A stretch of DNA of 64,000 nucleotides from Phocaeicola plebeius (GCF_003437535.1 NZ_QSQT01000020.1:13712-77711); one strand, 5' to 3'. Positions 27,725 through 36,895 are shown, counted from the stretch's first letter. The notes: generated by a model from the sequence alone, not told the origin. Made by a program: numbers and translations.

Positions 27725-28372
27725 ATGACAAGTCAAAAAGCCAAAATACTATTAGTCGATGACCATACCCTCATACTGCAAGGCATCAAGCATGTGGTTT
27801 CCCAAATGCCTGAAATAGAAAAGGTATATACCGCCTCATCGGGCGCTGAAGCGATGCTCCTGATAGACATGCAGCCATTTGACATTTATCTGCTTGATGT
27901 GGAACTTCCGGATACCAACGGATTTGAACTGATAGACAAGATTCTGCAAAAACATCCGGAAGCACGCATCTTGGTTAATACCATGCACGAAGAAATATGG
28001 ATACTCAAAAGGCTTACCAAAGCATCCATCAGCGGAGCTATACTAAAGTCGGCAGATATTAACGAACTGACACTGGCCATCCAGACTATTTTGAAAGGAG
28101 GACAATATCTTTGTAAACGGTTCAAAACGATTTTAAACCGGATGCAAACAGAGGAACAAATCAAGGAACAGCTCACGCTAAGAGAGATGGAAGTATTGCA
28201 AGCCATTGCCAAAGGATTCAACACAAGAGAGATTGCAGATTTACTTCATGTTTCCAACAATACGATTGAAACACACCGGAAAAGTCTCATGAGTAAACTG
28301 GAAGCAAGAAATGCGGTAGATCTTGTTCTAAAAGCCATTAACCTTGGAATAATCCCACTGGATTCGAAATAA
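27725..28372 (+). CDS. NarL/LuxR-family response regulator
   Basis: The 215-aa protein has a receiver domain (about 5-122) with acidic pocket LLVDDHTLILQGI, phospho-acceptor Asp58 in DIYLLDVELPDTNG and a switch Thr/Lys region (ISGAILKSADINEL). A LuxR helix-turn-helix follows (about 145-205: LTLREMEVLQAIAKGFNTRE, IADLLHVSNNTIETHRKSLM). It is the obvious partner of the kinase just upstream, and both are likely in one transcript. Its targets may be the flanking GH genes, but no binding site is identified. Confidence 0.94.
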   Translation: MTSQKAKILLVDDHTLILQGIKHVVSQMPEIEKVYTASSGAEAMLLIDMQPFDIYLLDVELPDTNGFELIDKILQKHPEARILVNTMHEEIWILKRLTKASISGAILKSADINELTLAIQTILKGGQYLCKRFKTILNRMQTEEQIKEQLTLREMEVLQAIAKGFNTREIADLLHVSNNTIETHRKSLMSKLEARNAVDLVLKAINLGIIPLDSK

Positions 28373-28458
28373 AAATCCACCCGTTTTTAGGGCTCATATT
28401 CTTTTTTTCGTATATTTGAGCGCAATGAATCTTTGTATCACCTTAATATAAACGAACT

Positions 28459-28935
28459 ATGAGTCTCGAAAAAACATTAGTGATTCTAAAACCAAGTACC
28501 GTACAACGCGGACTTATTGGAGAAATAACCCATAGATTTGAACGTAAAGGCTTGCGCTTGGCGGGCATGAAAATGATGCAGCTTACCGAAGACCTGCTCA
28601 ATGAACATTATGCACACCTGGCCGGGAAACCGTTCTTTTCTCGTGTAAAAGCATCCATGATGGCCTGCCCGGTTATCGTATGCTGTTATGAAGGAGTCGA
28701 TGCCATTCAGGTGGTACGTTCCATGACAGGAGCTACCAATGGTCGTGTAGCAGTTCCGGGGACTATTCGAGGTGACTATTGTGTAAGTTCACAGGAAAAC
28801 ATCATCCACACCTCCGATTCACCCAAAACGGCTATCGAAGAAATAGAACGATTCTTCAAGCCTGAAGAACTGTTTGAATACGAAAGAGCTGTTATCGACT
28901 TTGTTTACTATCCGGATGAATATAAACTAACATAA
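28459..28935 (+). CDS. ndk: Nucleoside diphosphate kinase
   Basis: Ndk transfers the gamma phosphate among nucleoside triphosphates through a phospho-histidine. The 158-aa protein has KTLVILKPSTVQRGLIGEI, FFSRVKASMMACPVIVCCYE, TNGRVAVPGTIRGDYCVS and the later EIERFFKPEELFEYE. The usual active-site sequence NxxHxSD appears as NIIHTSDSP, so His is present. It lies between the two-component pair and GH28, an unusual place for a housekeeping gene. A candidate -7 element TATATTTG lies at 28411-28418. Confidence 0.95.
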   Translation: MSLEKTLVILKPSTVQRGLIGEITHRFERKGLRLAGMKMMQLTEDLLNEHYAHLAGKPFFSRVKASMMACPVIVCCYEGVDAIQVVRSMTGATNGRVAVPGTIRGDYCVSSQENIIHTSDSPKTAIEEIERFFKPEELFEYERAVIDFVYYPDEYKLT

Positions 28936-28940
28936 TTTTA

Positions 28941-28972
28941 AAAAGCTGGCAGAAAATTGCTCTGCCAGCTTT
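28941..28972. terminator. Bidirectional intrinsic terminator between ndk and GH28
   Basis: AAAAGCTGGCAGA at 28941 pairs with TCTGCCAGCTTTTT ending at 28974, with loop AAATTGC. It has an A-run before and a T-run after the stem, so it can serve both converging genes. Confidence 0.9.
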
Positions 28973-28975
28973 TTT

Positions 28976-30310
28976 CTATTTTAAACGTACACCATTTACT
29001 ACCACATTCCGAAGTTGCAGTCCATGAATGTATCCCTTTTGGATAGTCCCCGATTTGCGTGCCGTAATTTCGAGATTCTCAAACAGAAAATCCGACAGTT
29101 TATACTGTGTCTCGTCCTTCTTGACTGCAAAAAGTACATCACAGTCCAACCGAATATCACGCATGGTAACATGGCTTGAATAAGAAAAAGGAATATCTTT
29201 TCTATCTTTCAAATCAAAAAATTGTGTCCAAGGCTGGGCAAACAAGAAATTGACCACAGAGCCTGTAATATTCTCCAGTCGGATATACTCATAATTTTGC
29301 GGTGTATCCGGACGCATTTTCAACCAAAGCAAACGCTGGGCATGTTCCACCGTACAACGCCGCACCAGAACATTACGGTTATGAATGGATTCACTTCCGC
29401 AAGTCAATGCACTGTGGCAGACCCCCCATACACAATCTTCTATGATTATGTTCAAGTTGCTCCCGTTATTTACCTTATCCTGATCTGCCCAAGGTCCTTT
29501 TCCGCCTTTCAAAGCTATTGCATCGTCATTCACCGACATATAACACCCTTTCACCAGTACATTCTTACAGACATCAATATCAATAGCATCACTGCTCGGT
29601 GCTTTTACCGGTGAACGGGGAGCAAAAATGGAAAGATTCAGCAACTTTACATTCTCACACCGGTATAAATGGGTTGTCCAGAAGGGAGAATTCTCCAATC
29701 TGACTCCAGACAACTGTACGTCTTTTGAATCTGCAATATATACCAGTCGCGGACGTAATTCCTCCAGATTCGTACATTGAGGATTGACCTGCCGACGCAA
29801 CCAGAAAGATTTCCAGAAACGAAGTCCGTTCCCGTTTATCTTTCCTTCTCCCGAAAGTGTAAATCCGTCCACCCCTATGGCATTGACCAGGGCCGCGAAA
29901 TATTTCAAGTTCTGCCCCTCCAGGCGTGTATCAATCACATCAAAATGACTGATGTCATCACTACCTTTCAACACAGCTCCTTTTTCCAGATAAAGGTGGG
30001 TGCGAGGTTTGAAAAAAAGTGATCCTGATAAAAACGTACCTTGTGGTATACAAATTACTCCGCCTCCTTCTTGAGCTGCCTTGTCAATGACTGCCTGAAT
30101 CTGTTCCGTCTGTAACAGTGTGCTGTCATTCTGCACTCCATAATCCGTAATACGGTAAATTCCGCCCAACTCCTTTACCGGGGTCACCCGGCTGTCTGCA
30201 AACCAATCCGGTATTGGAGTACCGTCAGGAAACTTTTCCTGAGCAAATACACTTCCAGCCAGCCACAAAAAACAACATAGAAACAAATACTTGATAGAAT
30301 ATTCCCTCAT
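28976..30310 (-). CDS. GH28 family polygalacturonase/rhamnogalacturonidase
   Basis: The 444-aa exported enzyme has signal ending LAGSVFAQ. It has the right-handed beta-helix start YRITDYGVQNDSTLLQTEQI and the GH28 catalytic strands: SSDAIDIDVCKNV, VNDDAIALKGGKG (two Asp), CHSALTCGSE and RLLWLKMR (Arg/Lys of the RxK motif). It hydrolyses alpha-galacturonide bonds in pectin. The start ATG is at 30308-30310. It is divergent from GH105 across a 497-bp spacer that carries a 21-bp palindrome array. Confidence 0.93.
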   Translation of the reverse strand: MREYSIKYLFLCCFLWLAGSVFAQEKFPDGTPIPDWFADSRVTPVKELGGIYRITDYGVQNDSTLLQTEQIQAVIDKAAQEGGGVICIPQGTFLSGSLFFKPRTHLYLEKGAVLKGSDDISHFDVIDTRLEGQNLKYFAALVNAIGVDGFTLSGEGKINGNGLRFWKSFWLRRQVNPQCTNLEELRPRLVYIADSKDVQLSGVRLENSPFWTTHLYRCENVKLLNLSIFAPRSPVKAPSSDAIDIDVCKNVLVKGCYMSVNDDAIALKGGKGPWADQDKVNNGSNLNIIIEDCVWGVCHSALTCGSESIHNRNVLVRRCTVEHAQRLLWLKMRPDTPQNYEYIRLENITGSVVNFLFAQPWTQFFDLKDRKDIPFSYSSHVTMRDIRLDCDVLFAVKKDETQYKLSDFLFENLEITARKSGTIQKGYIHGLQLRNVVVNGVRLK

Positions 30311-30524
30311 TTTTCAAATACTTTTAAATCAAAACCATACGGAAAGCAAAATAGGAAACTTTTTCGACAAAAGGAAATAGAAAATCATGCAATAACATGT
30401 CTTTTTGTACAAAACTTCACTTGTATTCTTTAATACTTGGAGATAACTCCTGAAATCATATAACAGCGGCAATTCTTATGTACACCTTTATACAAAAGAA
30501 AGAATGACTTGACAAATTCTCTGT

Positions 30525-30608
30525 TTCACACTGTGGGATACAAAAACCACAGTGTGGGATACATATTTCACACTGTGAAATACATATCCCGCAGTATGAA
30601 ACAGAGAA
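30525..30608. repeat. Tandem 21-bp imperfect palindromes, 4 copies, between GH28 and GH105
   Basis: Units start at 30525, 30546, 30567 and 30588. The shared core is CACACTGTG/CACAGTGTG followed by GGATACA or AAATACA. Copy 3 contains the perfect palindrome TTTCACACTGTGAAA. Copy 4 is the most diverged (CCCGCAGTATGAAACAG). The rest of the 30311-30807 spacer shows no gene, apart from a candidate promoter near its right end. Confidence 0.85.
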
Positions 30609-30765
30609 ATGTCCGGGAGATTTCTGAAAATATAAACCTTACTTCAGCACTTAACAAAGAGCATTAGCATGTTTTAGAGGAACAGTTACTACATCAAGTG
30701 AAGAAATTTGAATGATTTTCAATGTATTTGCATGATTTTCCATGTGCAGATGTTAGTATATCCGC

Positions 30766-30773
30766 TACATTTG
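30766..30773 (+). promoter_or_regulatory. Candidate -7 element of the GH105 gene
   Basis: TACATTTG matches TAnnTTTG, 35 bp before the ATG at 30808. The 21-bp array lies upstream of it on this strand. Confidence 0.5.
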
Positions 30774-30807
30774 CAATTATAAATTTTAAACCAATACCTT
30801 ATTTGAT

Positions 30808-31938
30808 ATGCGAAAAATTCTTGTTGTATTATTGCTTACAATAAGTGCAGGATTTACTACTTCTTCTGCACAAAAACTACCACCACAAAAAGAAACGCTC
30901 GATGTGGTAATGAAAGTAAACAAATATTTCATGGAGAAATATGCCGATTATCGGACTCCCAGTTTCGTTCGTAATGTTACCCGCCCCAGCAATATCTGGA
31001 CTCGAGGAGTGTACTATGAAGGATTAATGGCTCTATATTCCATCTATCCTCGTGCAGAATTCTACGATTATGCATACAACTGGGCTGAATACCACGAATG
31101 GGGAATGCGAAATGGCAACACCACACGCAATGCCGACGACTATTGCTGCGGACAAACCTATATCGACCTATATAACATTTGCCCCAAACCTGAAATGCTG
31201 AAGAACATCAAGTCGAACATGAATATGCTGGTCAATACACCGCAGGTAGGCGACTGGACATGGGTAGATGCTATTCAGATGGGAATGCCCGTACTGGCCA
31301 AAATGGGACACCTCACGGGAGAACAAAAATATTTCGACAAGATGTGGGATATGTACGAGTTCTCACGCAATCAACTCGCAGGAAAAGGAATGTTCAATCT
31401 GGCTGACGGTCTCTGGTGGAGAGACGCTGATTTCTTGCCTCCATACAAAGAGCCCAATGGAGAAGACTGCTACTGGAGCCGGGGAAACGGATGGGCCTAC
31501 GCTGCACTGGTACGCGTACTTGACGAAATTCCAGCCAATGAAAAACATCGCCAAGACTACATTAACGATTTCCTGATTATGAGCAAAGCATTAAAAAAAT
31601 GCCAGCGTACAGACGGATTCTGGAATGTAAGTCTTCATGATGCCGGAAATTACGGAGGAAAAGAAACTACAGGTACTGCCCTGTTTGTCTACGGAATGGC
31701 ATGGGGAGTACGAAACGAATTACTGGATAAAGAAGAATATTTACCTGTTTTATTAAAAGGATGGAATGCCATGGTAAAGGAGGCAGTCCACCCCAACGGT
31801 TTCCTGGGTTACGTACAAGGTACCGGGAAAGAGCCTAAAGATGGTCAGCCAGTCACATACGAAAGTGTTCCGGACTTTGAAGACTATGGAGTGGGATGCT
31901 TCCTACTGGCTGGTACGGAAGTCTACAAACTACAATGA
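30808..31938 (+). CDS. GH105 unsaturated rhamnogalacturonyl/glucuronyl hydrolase (YteR-like)
   Basis: The 376-aa exported protein has signal MRKILVVLLLTISAGFTTSS. It folds as an (alpha/alpha)6 barrel: TRGVYYEGLMALYSIYPRAE, NADDYCCGQTYIDLY (likely catalytic Asp region), WVDAIQMGMPVLAKMGHLTG, GLWWRDADFLPPY, SRGNGWAYAALVRVLDEIP and ETTGTALFVYGMAWGVRN. GH105 enzymes remove the unsaturated uronic acid left by pectate or rhamnogalacturonan lyases. The presence of GH28 and GH106 supports rhamnogalacturonan breakdown. Confidence 0.94.
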   Translation: MRKILVVLLLTISAGFTTSSAQKLPPQKETLDVVMKVNKYFMEKYADYRTPSFVRNVTRPSNIWTRGVYYEGLMALYSIYPRAEFYDYAYNWAEYHEWGMRNGNTTRNADDYCCGQTYIDLYNICPKPEMLKNIKSNMNMLVNTPQVGDWTWVDAIQMGMPVLAKMGHLTGEQKYFDKMWDMYEFSRNQLAGKGMFNLADGLWWRDADFLPPYKEPNGEDCYWSRGNGWAYAALVRVLDEIPANEKHRQDYINDFLIMSKALKKCQRTDGFWNVSLHDAGNYGGKETTGTALFVYGMAWGVRNELLDKEEYLPVLLKGWNAMVKEAVHPNGFLGYVQGTGKEPKDGQPVTYESVPDFEDYGVGCFLLAGTEVYKLQ

Positions 31939-31989
31939 TAAGAATAAGCACAATAGGTAGAAACGTTTTGCTTCTTTCCGTAAAAAGAA

Positions 31990-32020
31990 ATGGGTGTGCC
32001 TTTCGCACACCCATATTTTA
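31990..32020. terminator. Intrinsic terminator between GH105 and the SIS isomerase
   Basis: ATGGGTGTGC (31990-31999) pairs perfectly with GCACACCCAT (32005-32014) around CTTTC, followed by a T-rich tract. A-rich sequence on the left lets it act on the minus strand too. Confidence 0.85.
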
Positions 32021-32620
32021 TTTGCTTAATGCCCGGGAGCGTTCTCCCAAATAACCGCCATGATGGCGCTTGCTGTATTCTTCAATCGTAAAACCAGTCT
32101 TACGCATGGTCTCCACCACCAGAATATCTCCAATAACCGTCATCACAGTGGTAGAAGTCGTAGGAGTCATTCCCAGCAAACAAACTTCATCGGGGTGTCC
32201 TGTAGCCAGACAAATATCAGCTGCTTCCGCCAGCGGACTATCCGGATTTCCCGTAATGACAATCTTTTTCAATTCCGGATTTAGACGTGCAGCCAGCTCA
32301 GTCAGTTCCACAATCTCTCTTGTCTTACCTGAATTGGAAATCAAGAGTAACAAGTCATTTTTTTGCAGAATACCTAAATCACCATGCTGCGCCTCACTGG
32401 GATGCAAAAACACAGAAGGGATTCCTGTAGAACAGAATGTAGTGGCAATGTTCATGGCTATCTGTCCAGCCTTACCCATACCGCTGGTTACCAGCTTTCC
32501 GCCTTTCTCATGCACCTGTTCCACAATCAGGTTTACCGCTTTCTCATATCCGTCTGTTACCGGAATGTTCAACACGGCCTGTGCTTCACGCTGTAATAAA
32601 TCTTTTATTGATGAATTCAT
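32018..32620 (-). CDS. SIS-domain sugar-phosphate isomerase (KdsD/GutQ-like, without CBS domains)
   Basis: The 200-aa protein consists of a SIS domain: KLVTSGMGKAGQIAMNIATT, FLHPSEAQHGDLGILQKND, LLLISNSGKTREIVELTELA and EVCLLGMTPTTSTTVMTVIG. This matches arabinose-5-phosphate isomerases that make the Kdo precursor. The usual C-terminal CBS pair (another 120 residues) is absent, and the protein ends GGYLGERSRALSK where CBS would begin. It may be a specialised short isomerase or hexulose-phosphate isomerase-like protein. The LOG-family gene lies 23 bp upstream on the same strand. Confidence 0.85.
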   Translation of the reverse strand: MNSSIKDLLQREAQAVLNIPVTDGYEKAVNLIVEQVHEKGGKLVTSGMGKAGQIAMNIATTFCSTGIPSVFLHPSEAQHGDLGILQKNDLLLLISNSGKTREIVELTELAARLNPELKKIVITGNPDSPLAEAADICLATGHPDEVCLLGMTPTTSTTVMTVIGDILVVETMRKTGFTIEEYSKRHHGGYLGERSRALSK

Positions 32621-32643
32621 AAGATTATGATTAAATTATAATT

Positions 32644-33177
32644 TTATTCCAATAAGCGGGTCAGTTCTTCCAATGTATTCGCCACTTCAAAATAATTTTT
32701 CAACGGACGGTGTACAAAATGCGTTTCCTCCAGCCGGTTCAAAAAAGCCAGCAGGTCATTCCAGAAACCTTCCACATTATAAAAGATGACTTTTTTCTGA
32801 TGATAGCCTATACTACATGCAGCCATCACATGAAATACCTCGTCCAGTGTACCTATTCCACCCGGCAAGGCTACCATCACGTCCGATTCCTGCAACATAA
32901 TATCTTTCCGGTCGCTCAAATTCACAGAATGGAATGTCACGTCAAGCAAATCGCTGACTCTTCCGTGTTCCTCCAGCTTTGTGGGAACAACTCCCATAAT
33001 CATTGCCCCGTTCTCTGTCGCACTTCTTGCCAGGGCTTCCATCAGTCCGGTATTGGAACCACCGTAAACCAGCCACTTACGATGCTGCCCCAGCCATGCG
33101 CCCAGTTCCCGGGCTTTCTCCATAAATACAGGTTCTATCGCATCTGAGGCCGAACAAAAGACTGCAATTTTATTCAT
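32644..33177 (-). CDS. LOG family protein (TIGR00730, Rossmann fold)
   Basis: The 177-aa protein starts MNKIAVFCSASDAIEP and has VYGGSNTGLMEALARSATEN and the diagnostic VALPGGIGTLDEVFHVMAAC (PGGxGTxxE). Plant and bacterial members hydrolyse nucleoside 5'-monophosphates at the N-glycosidic bond (cytokinin-activating LOG activity); others remain uncharacterised. Length is normal. It is likely co-transcribed with the SIS isomerase gene. A link between the two is not evident. Confidence 0.92.
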   Translation of the reverse strand: MNKIAVFCSASDAIEPVFMEKARELGAWLGQHRKWLVYGGSNTGLMEALARSATENGAMIMGVVPTKLEEHGRVSDLLDVTFHSVNLSDRKDIMLQESDVMVALPGGIGTLDEVFHVMAACSIGYHQKKVIFYNVEGFWNDLLAFLNRLEETHFVHRPLKNYFEVANTLEELTRLLE

Positions 33178-33284
33178 ATATTAGTTTTAAATATCACACA
33201 CTGCAAATATCTGCATTTTTTGAAGAAAGGCAATAGGTATTTATTGTAAATTTGCAGCGAAAAAGAAATTATACTTCTCAATAT

Positions 33285-34508
33285 ATGGCGTATTCAACTT
33301 TTACCCTCCCTAACGGCTTACGACTTATTCATACCACCAGTCCTACAAACGTGGCTTATTGTGGCTTTGCCATCGATGCCGGAACGCGCGATGAGCTTCC
33401 ACAAGAACAGGGTATGGCCCATTTTGTAGAGCACCTAATTTTTAAGGGCACAGAAAAGCGAAAAGCCTGGCACATTCTCAATCGTATGGAAAATGTAGGA
33501 GGCGATTTGAATGCCTATACCAACAAGGAAGAAACCGTCATTTACAGCGCTTTTCTGAAAGAGCATTTCAACCGGGCAGCAGAACTACTGGCTGACATTG
33601 TCTTCCATAGTGTATTTCCACAGAATGAAATCGAGAAAGAAGTGGAAGTCATCATCGACGAAATCCAAAGCTATGAAGACAGTCCGTCGGAACTTATTTT
33701 TGACGACTTTGAAGAACTGATTTTCCCCAACCACCCATTAGGCCGAAACATACTTGGCAATCCGGAACTGCTGCGTCAGTTTACAAGTGAGGATGCACGG
33801 AAATTCGTACATTCACATTACCGACCGGAAAACATGATATTTTTCGTTCAAGGAGATATTCCCTTTCAGAAAGTCATCCGTACGCTTGAGAAAGTAACCT
33901 CGGATATTCCCCAATTTGAAGAGGGAAGCAAAACGCGCAAGCTACCGTCTGAATACAAACCCAGCAAACTGATTCTCCACAAGGATACCCATCAGGCACA
34001 TGTCATGATTGGCGGAAGAGGATACCACGCTTACGACGAGAAGCGTACCGGACTCTATCTGCTCAACAATATTCTGGGAGGCCCTGGTATGAACAGCCGG
34101 CTCAACATCTCTTTACGTGAAAAAAGAGGTTTGGTTTACAACGTAGAATCCAATCTGACATCCTATACGGATACGGGTACATTCTGTATCTATTTCGGCT
34201 GTGACCTGCACGATGCCGACCACTGTATCTCACTGGTGCATAAAGAACTAAAGAAAATCCGTGAGAATGCCCTGACTGAATTGCAACTAGCTGCGGCAAA
34301 GAAACAAATCATCGGACAAATAGGGGTGGTCGGAGACAATTTTGAGAACAATGCGCTCAACATGGGAAAATGCTTTCTGCACTATCATACTTACGAAGAA
34401 AAAGAAGAAGTCTTCAAGCGGATAGAAAGCCTCACCTCTAGCCAACTCCTTGACATAGCCAATGAAATGTTTGCCGAAGACTATCTTTCTACCCTGATTT
34501 ATCAGTAA
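33285..34508 (+). CDS. M16 family zinc metallopeptidase (processing-protease type)
   Basis: I start at the ATG 33285 (MAYSTFTLPNGLRLIHTT), 407 aa; a longer frame to 33252 adds eleven residues unlike the family. The zinc motif HxxEH is seen in GMAHFVEHLIFKGTEKRKAW (about residue 48), with a downstream Glu in EKEVEVIIDEIQSYEDSP. The inactive-like second half has GGPGMNSRLNISLREKRGLV. No signal peptide is seen, so it is probably cytoplasmic. A -7-like TAAATTTG lies at 33247-33254. Physiological substrates are unknown. Confidence 0.93.
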   Translation: MAYSTFTLPNGLRLIHTTSPTNVAYCGFAIDAGTRDELPQEQGMAHFVEHLIFKGTEKRKAWHILNRMENVGGDLNAYTNKEETVIYSAFLKEHFNRAAELLADIVFHSVFPQNEIEKEVEVIIDEIQSYEDSPSELIFDDFEELIFPNHPLGRNILGNPELLRQFTSEDARKFVHSHYRPENMIFFVQGDIPFQKVIRTLEKVTSDIPQFEEGSKTRKLPSEYKPSKLILHKDTHQAHVMIGGRGYHAYDEKRTGLYLLNNILGGPGMNSRLNISLREKRGLVYNVESNLTSYTDTGTFCIYFGCDLHDADHCISLVHKELKKIRENALTELQLAAAKKQIIGQIGVVGDNFENNALNMGKCFLHYHTYEEKEEVFKRIESLTSSQLLDIANEMFAEDYLSTLIYQ

Positions 34509-34637
34509 ATTTATACCGGATAGTACACTTTTTCCGCCACTTAGTAGCAGGATACAGACATATACTCTTAAAGCTCAGTTTTTGTCTTTTCATACATTTT
34601 CAAAACTTCCTAATTTTCGAGAAAAAATAGGGGAACT

Positions 34638-34973
34638 ATGAAAAAGAATGAAATCATTAAAGACAGGTTGGAAGAATGGGTAGAAAGTAAAGGATTCTTA
34701 AACTCCAGGTTTACCATCATAGAATTATGTAAAATTATAGGAATAAACCGGACTTATCTTTCGAACTATATTAACAACACATACGGCTTAAACTTCAACT
34801 TATGGATCAATCACCTGCGCATCGAAGAAGCCAAGCAATTGATGGGCCAAACCCCTAAACGAAGTTTATCGGAAATAGCCGAACGAATAGGATTCACAGA
34901 TCTGGCTCACTTCAGCAAACAATTCAAACTCCAGGAAGGAGTCTCTCCGTCTGAATGGAGAAAGAATATGTAA
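34638..34973 (+). CDS. Small AraC-type helix-turn-helix regulator
   Basis: The 111-aa protein has only an AraC/XylS DNA-binding domain. The first HTH is FTIIELCKIIGINRTYLSNY, followed by INHLRIEEAKQLMG, and the second HTH contains LSEIAERIGFTDLAHFSKQF and ends EGVSPSEWRK. No ligand or receiver domain is attached, unlike the hybrid regulators usual in Bacteroides. It stands alone between the M16 peptidase gene and argS. Its targets are unknown. Confidence 0.88.
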   Translation: MKKNEIIKDRLEEWVESKGFLNSRFTIIELCKIIGINRTYLSNYINNTYGLNFNLWINHLRIEEAKQLMGQTPKRSLSEIAERIGFTDLAHFSKQFKLQEGVSPSEWRKNM

Positions 34974-35012
34974 TAATACGCAACAGAACGGCAGGAAAAG
35001 CGTAAAAATCAC

Positions 35013-35020
35013 TATCTTTG
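35013..35020 (+). promoter_or_regulatory. Candidate -7 element of argS
   Basis: TATCTTTG matches TAnnTTTG, 39 bp before the argS ATG at 35059. Confidence 0.5.
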
Positions 35021-35058
35021 TACGCTTAAGATAGGATAATTACATAAACTATATACAC

Positions 35059-36876
35059 ATGAAAATAGAAGATAAACTGACCGAATCTATCCTGAACGGT
35101 ATAAAGACCTTATACAATCAGGAAGTTCCTGCCAAAATGGTTCAACTTCAGAAAACGAAAAAAGAATTTGAAGGCCACCTGACACTGGTTGTCTTTCCTT
35201 TTCTGAAAATGTCTAAGAAAGGTCCGGAACAGACTGCACAAGAAATCGGGGAATACTTGAAACAGAATGAACCGGCCATCGCAAATTATAATGTAATCAA
35301 AGGTTTCCTGAACCTGACCATTGCATCTGACGTATGGATTGAACTGCTGAACCGCATCCATGCCGATAACCAGTGGGGCATACAAAAAGCTGACGACAAT
35401 GCGCCACTTGTCATGATTGAATATTCTTCTCCTAATACCAATAAACCGCTTCACCTGGGTCACGTGCGTAACAACCTGCTGGGAAGTGCACTGGCTAACA
35501 TCATGGCAGCCAACGGCAACAAGGTGGTGAAAACCAACATCGTAAATGACCGTGGTATTCACATCTGTAAGTCTATGCTGGCCTGGTTGAAATATGGTAA
35601 CGGTGAAACTCCTGAATCATCGGGCAAGAAAGGTGACCACCTGATTGGTGACTACTACGTAGCTTTCGACAAGCACTACAAAGCTGAAGTAAAAGAGCTC
35701 ATGGCTCAATATCAGGCTGAAGGTATGAACGAAGAAGAAGCAAAGGCAAAAGCTGAAGCAAACTCTCCGTTGATGCTGGAAGCACGCGAAATGCTTCGCA
35801 AATGGGAAGCTAATGACCCGGAAGTACGTGCCCTCTGGAAGAAGATGAATGACTGGGTATATGCAGGTTTCGATGAAACTTACAAGATGATGGGAGTAAG
35901 CTTCGACAAGATATACTACGAATCACAGACTTACCTTGAAGGAAAGGAAAAAGTAATGGAAGGTCTGGAAAAAGGACTGTTCTATCGCAAGGAAGACGGT
36001 TCTGTATGGGCCGACCTGACTCCGGAAGGTTTGGATCACAAATTGCTGCTCCGTGGTGACGGTACTTCTGTATACATGACACAGGACATCGGTACTGCCA
36101 AGCTGCGCTTCCAGGATTATCCTATCAACAAGATGATTTATGTGGTAGGTAACGAACAGAACTACCACTTCCAGGTATTGTCTATCCTACTCGACAAGCT
36201 GGGCTTCGAATGGGGTAAAGACCTTGTACACTTCTCTTACGGTATGGTGGAACTGCCAGAAGGTAAGATGAAGAGCCGCGAAGGTACAGTAGTAGATGCC
36301 GACGACCTGATGGAGGCCATGATTGAAACTGCCAAGGAAACCAGCAACGAACTGGGTAAACTGGACGGACTGACTCAGAAAGAGGCAGACGACATCGCAC
36401 GCATCGTAGGTCTGGGTGCCTTGAAATATTTCATCCTGAAAGTAGATGCCCGCAAGAACATGACCTTCAACCCGAAAGAGTCTATCGACTTCAACGGAAA
36501 CACCGGTCCGTTCATCCAATATACATACGCACGTATCCAGTCTATTCTGCGCAAGGCAACAGAAGCCGGACTCAGCATCCCGGCTGTCATCCCAAGCGGT
36601 ATTGAACTGAGTACGAAAGAAGAAGGTCTGATTCAAATGCTGGCCGACTTTACCAACGTAGTGAAACAGGCTGGAACAGATTACAACCCATCTATCCTGG
36701 CAAACTATGCTTACGACCTGGTAAAAGAATACAACCAGTTCTATCATGACTTCAGCATCCTGCGTGAAGAAAATGAAGCCCTGAAAATATTCCGTCTCGC
36801 TTTGAGCCAGAATGTAGGCAAAGTAGTCAAACTGGCTATGGGCTTGCTGGGTATCGAAGTACCTGAACGTATGTAA
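35059..36876 (+). CDS. argS: Arginyl-tRNA synthetase
   Basis: This class I enzyme charges tRNA-Arg. The 605-aa protein has an N-terminal Add-1 domain, the HIGH-type motif in SPNTNKPLHLGHVRNNLLGS (about residue 125-145), and the KMSKS-equivalent GKMKSREGTVVDADDLMEAM. A C-terminal anticodon-binding helical domain ends LAMGLLGIEVPERM. Length and residues are typical. Codon use is biased toward highly expressed genes. It has its own promoter and is followed by a strong terminator. Confidence 0.98.
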   Translation: MKIEDKLTESILNGIKTLYNQEVPAKMVQLQKTKKEFEGHLTLVVFPFLKMSKKGPEQTAQEIGEYLKQNEPAIANYNVIKGFLNLTIASDVWIELLNRIHADNQWGIQKADDNAPLVMIEYSSPNTNKPLHLGHVRNNLLGSALANIMAANGNKVVKTNIVNDRGIHICKSMLAWLKYGNGETPESSGKKGDHLIGDYYVAFDKHYKAEVKELMAQYQAEGMNEEEAKAKAEANSPLMLEAREMLRKWEANDPEVRALWKKMNDWVYAGFDETYKMMGVSFDKIYYESQTYLEGKEKVMEGLEKGLFYRKEDGSVWADLTPEGLDHKLLLRGDGTSVYMTQDIGTAKLRFQDYPINKMIYVVGNEQNYHFQVLSILLDKLGFEWGKDLVHFSYGMVELPEGKMKSREGTVVDADDLMEAMIETAKETSNELGKLDGLTQKEADDIARIVGLGALKYFILKVDARKNMTFNPKESIDFNGNTGPFIQYTYARIQSILRKATEAGLSIPAVIPSGIELSTKEEGLIQMLADFTNVVKQAGTDYNPSILANYAYDLVKEYNQFYHDFSILREENEALKIFRLALSQNVGKVVKLAMGLLGIEVPERM

Positions 36877-36895
36877 TTACAATCTTGTATATCAG

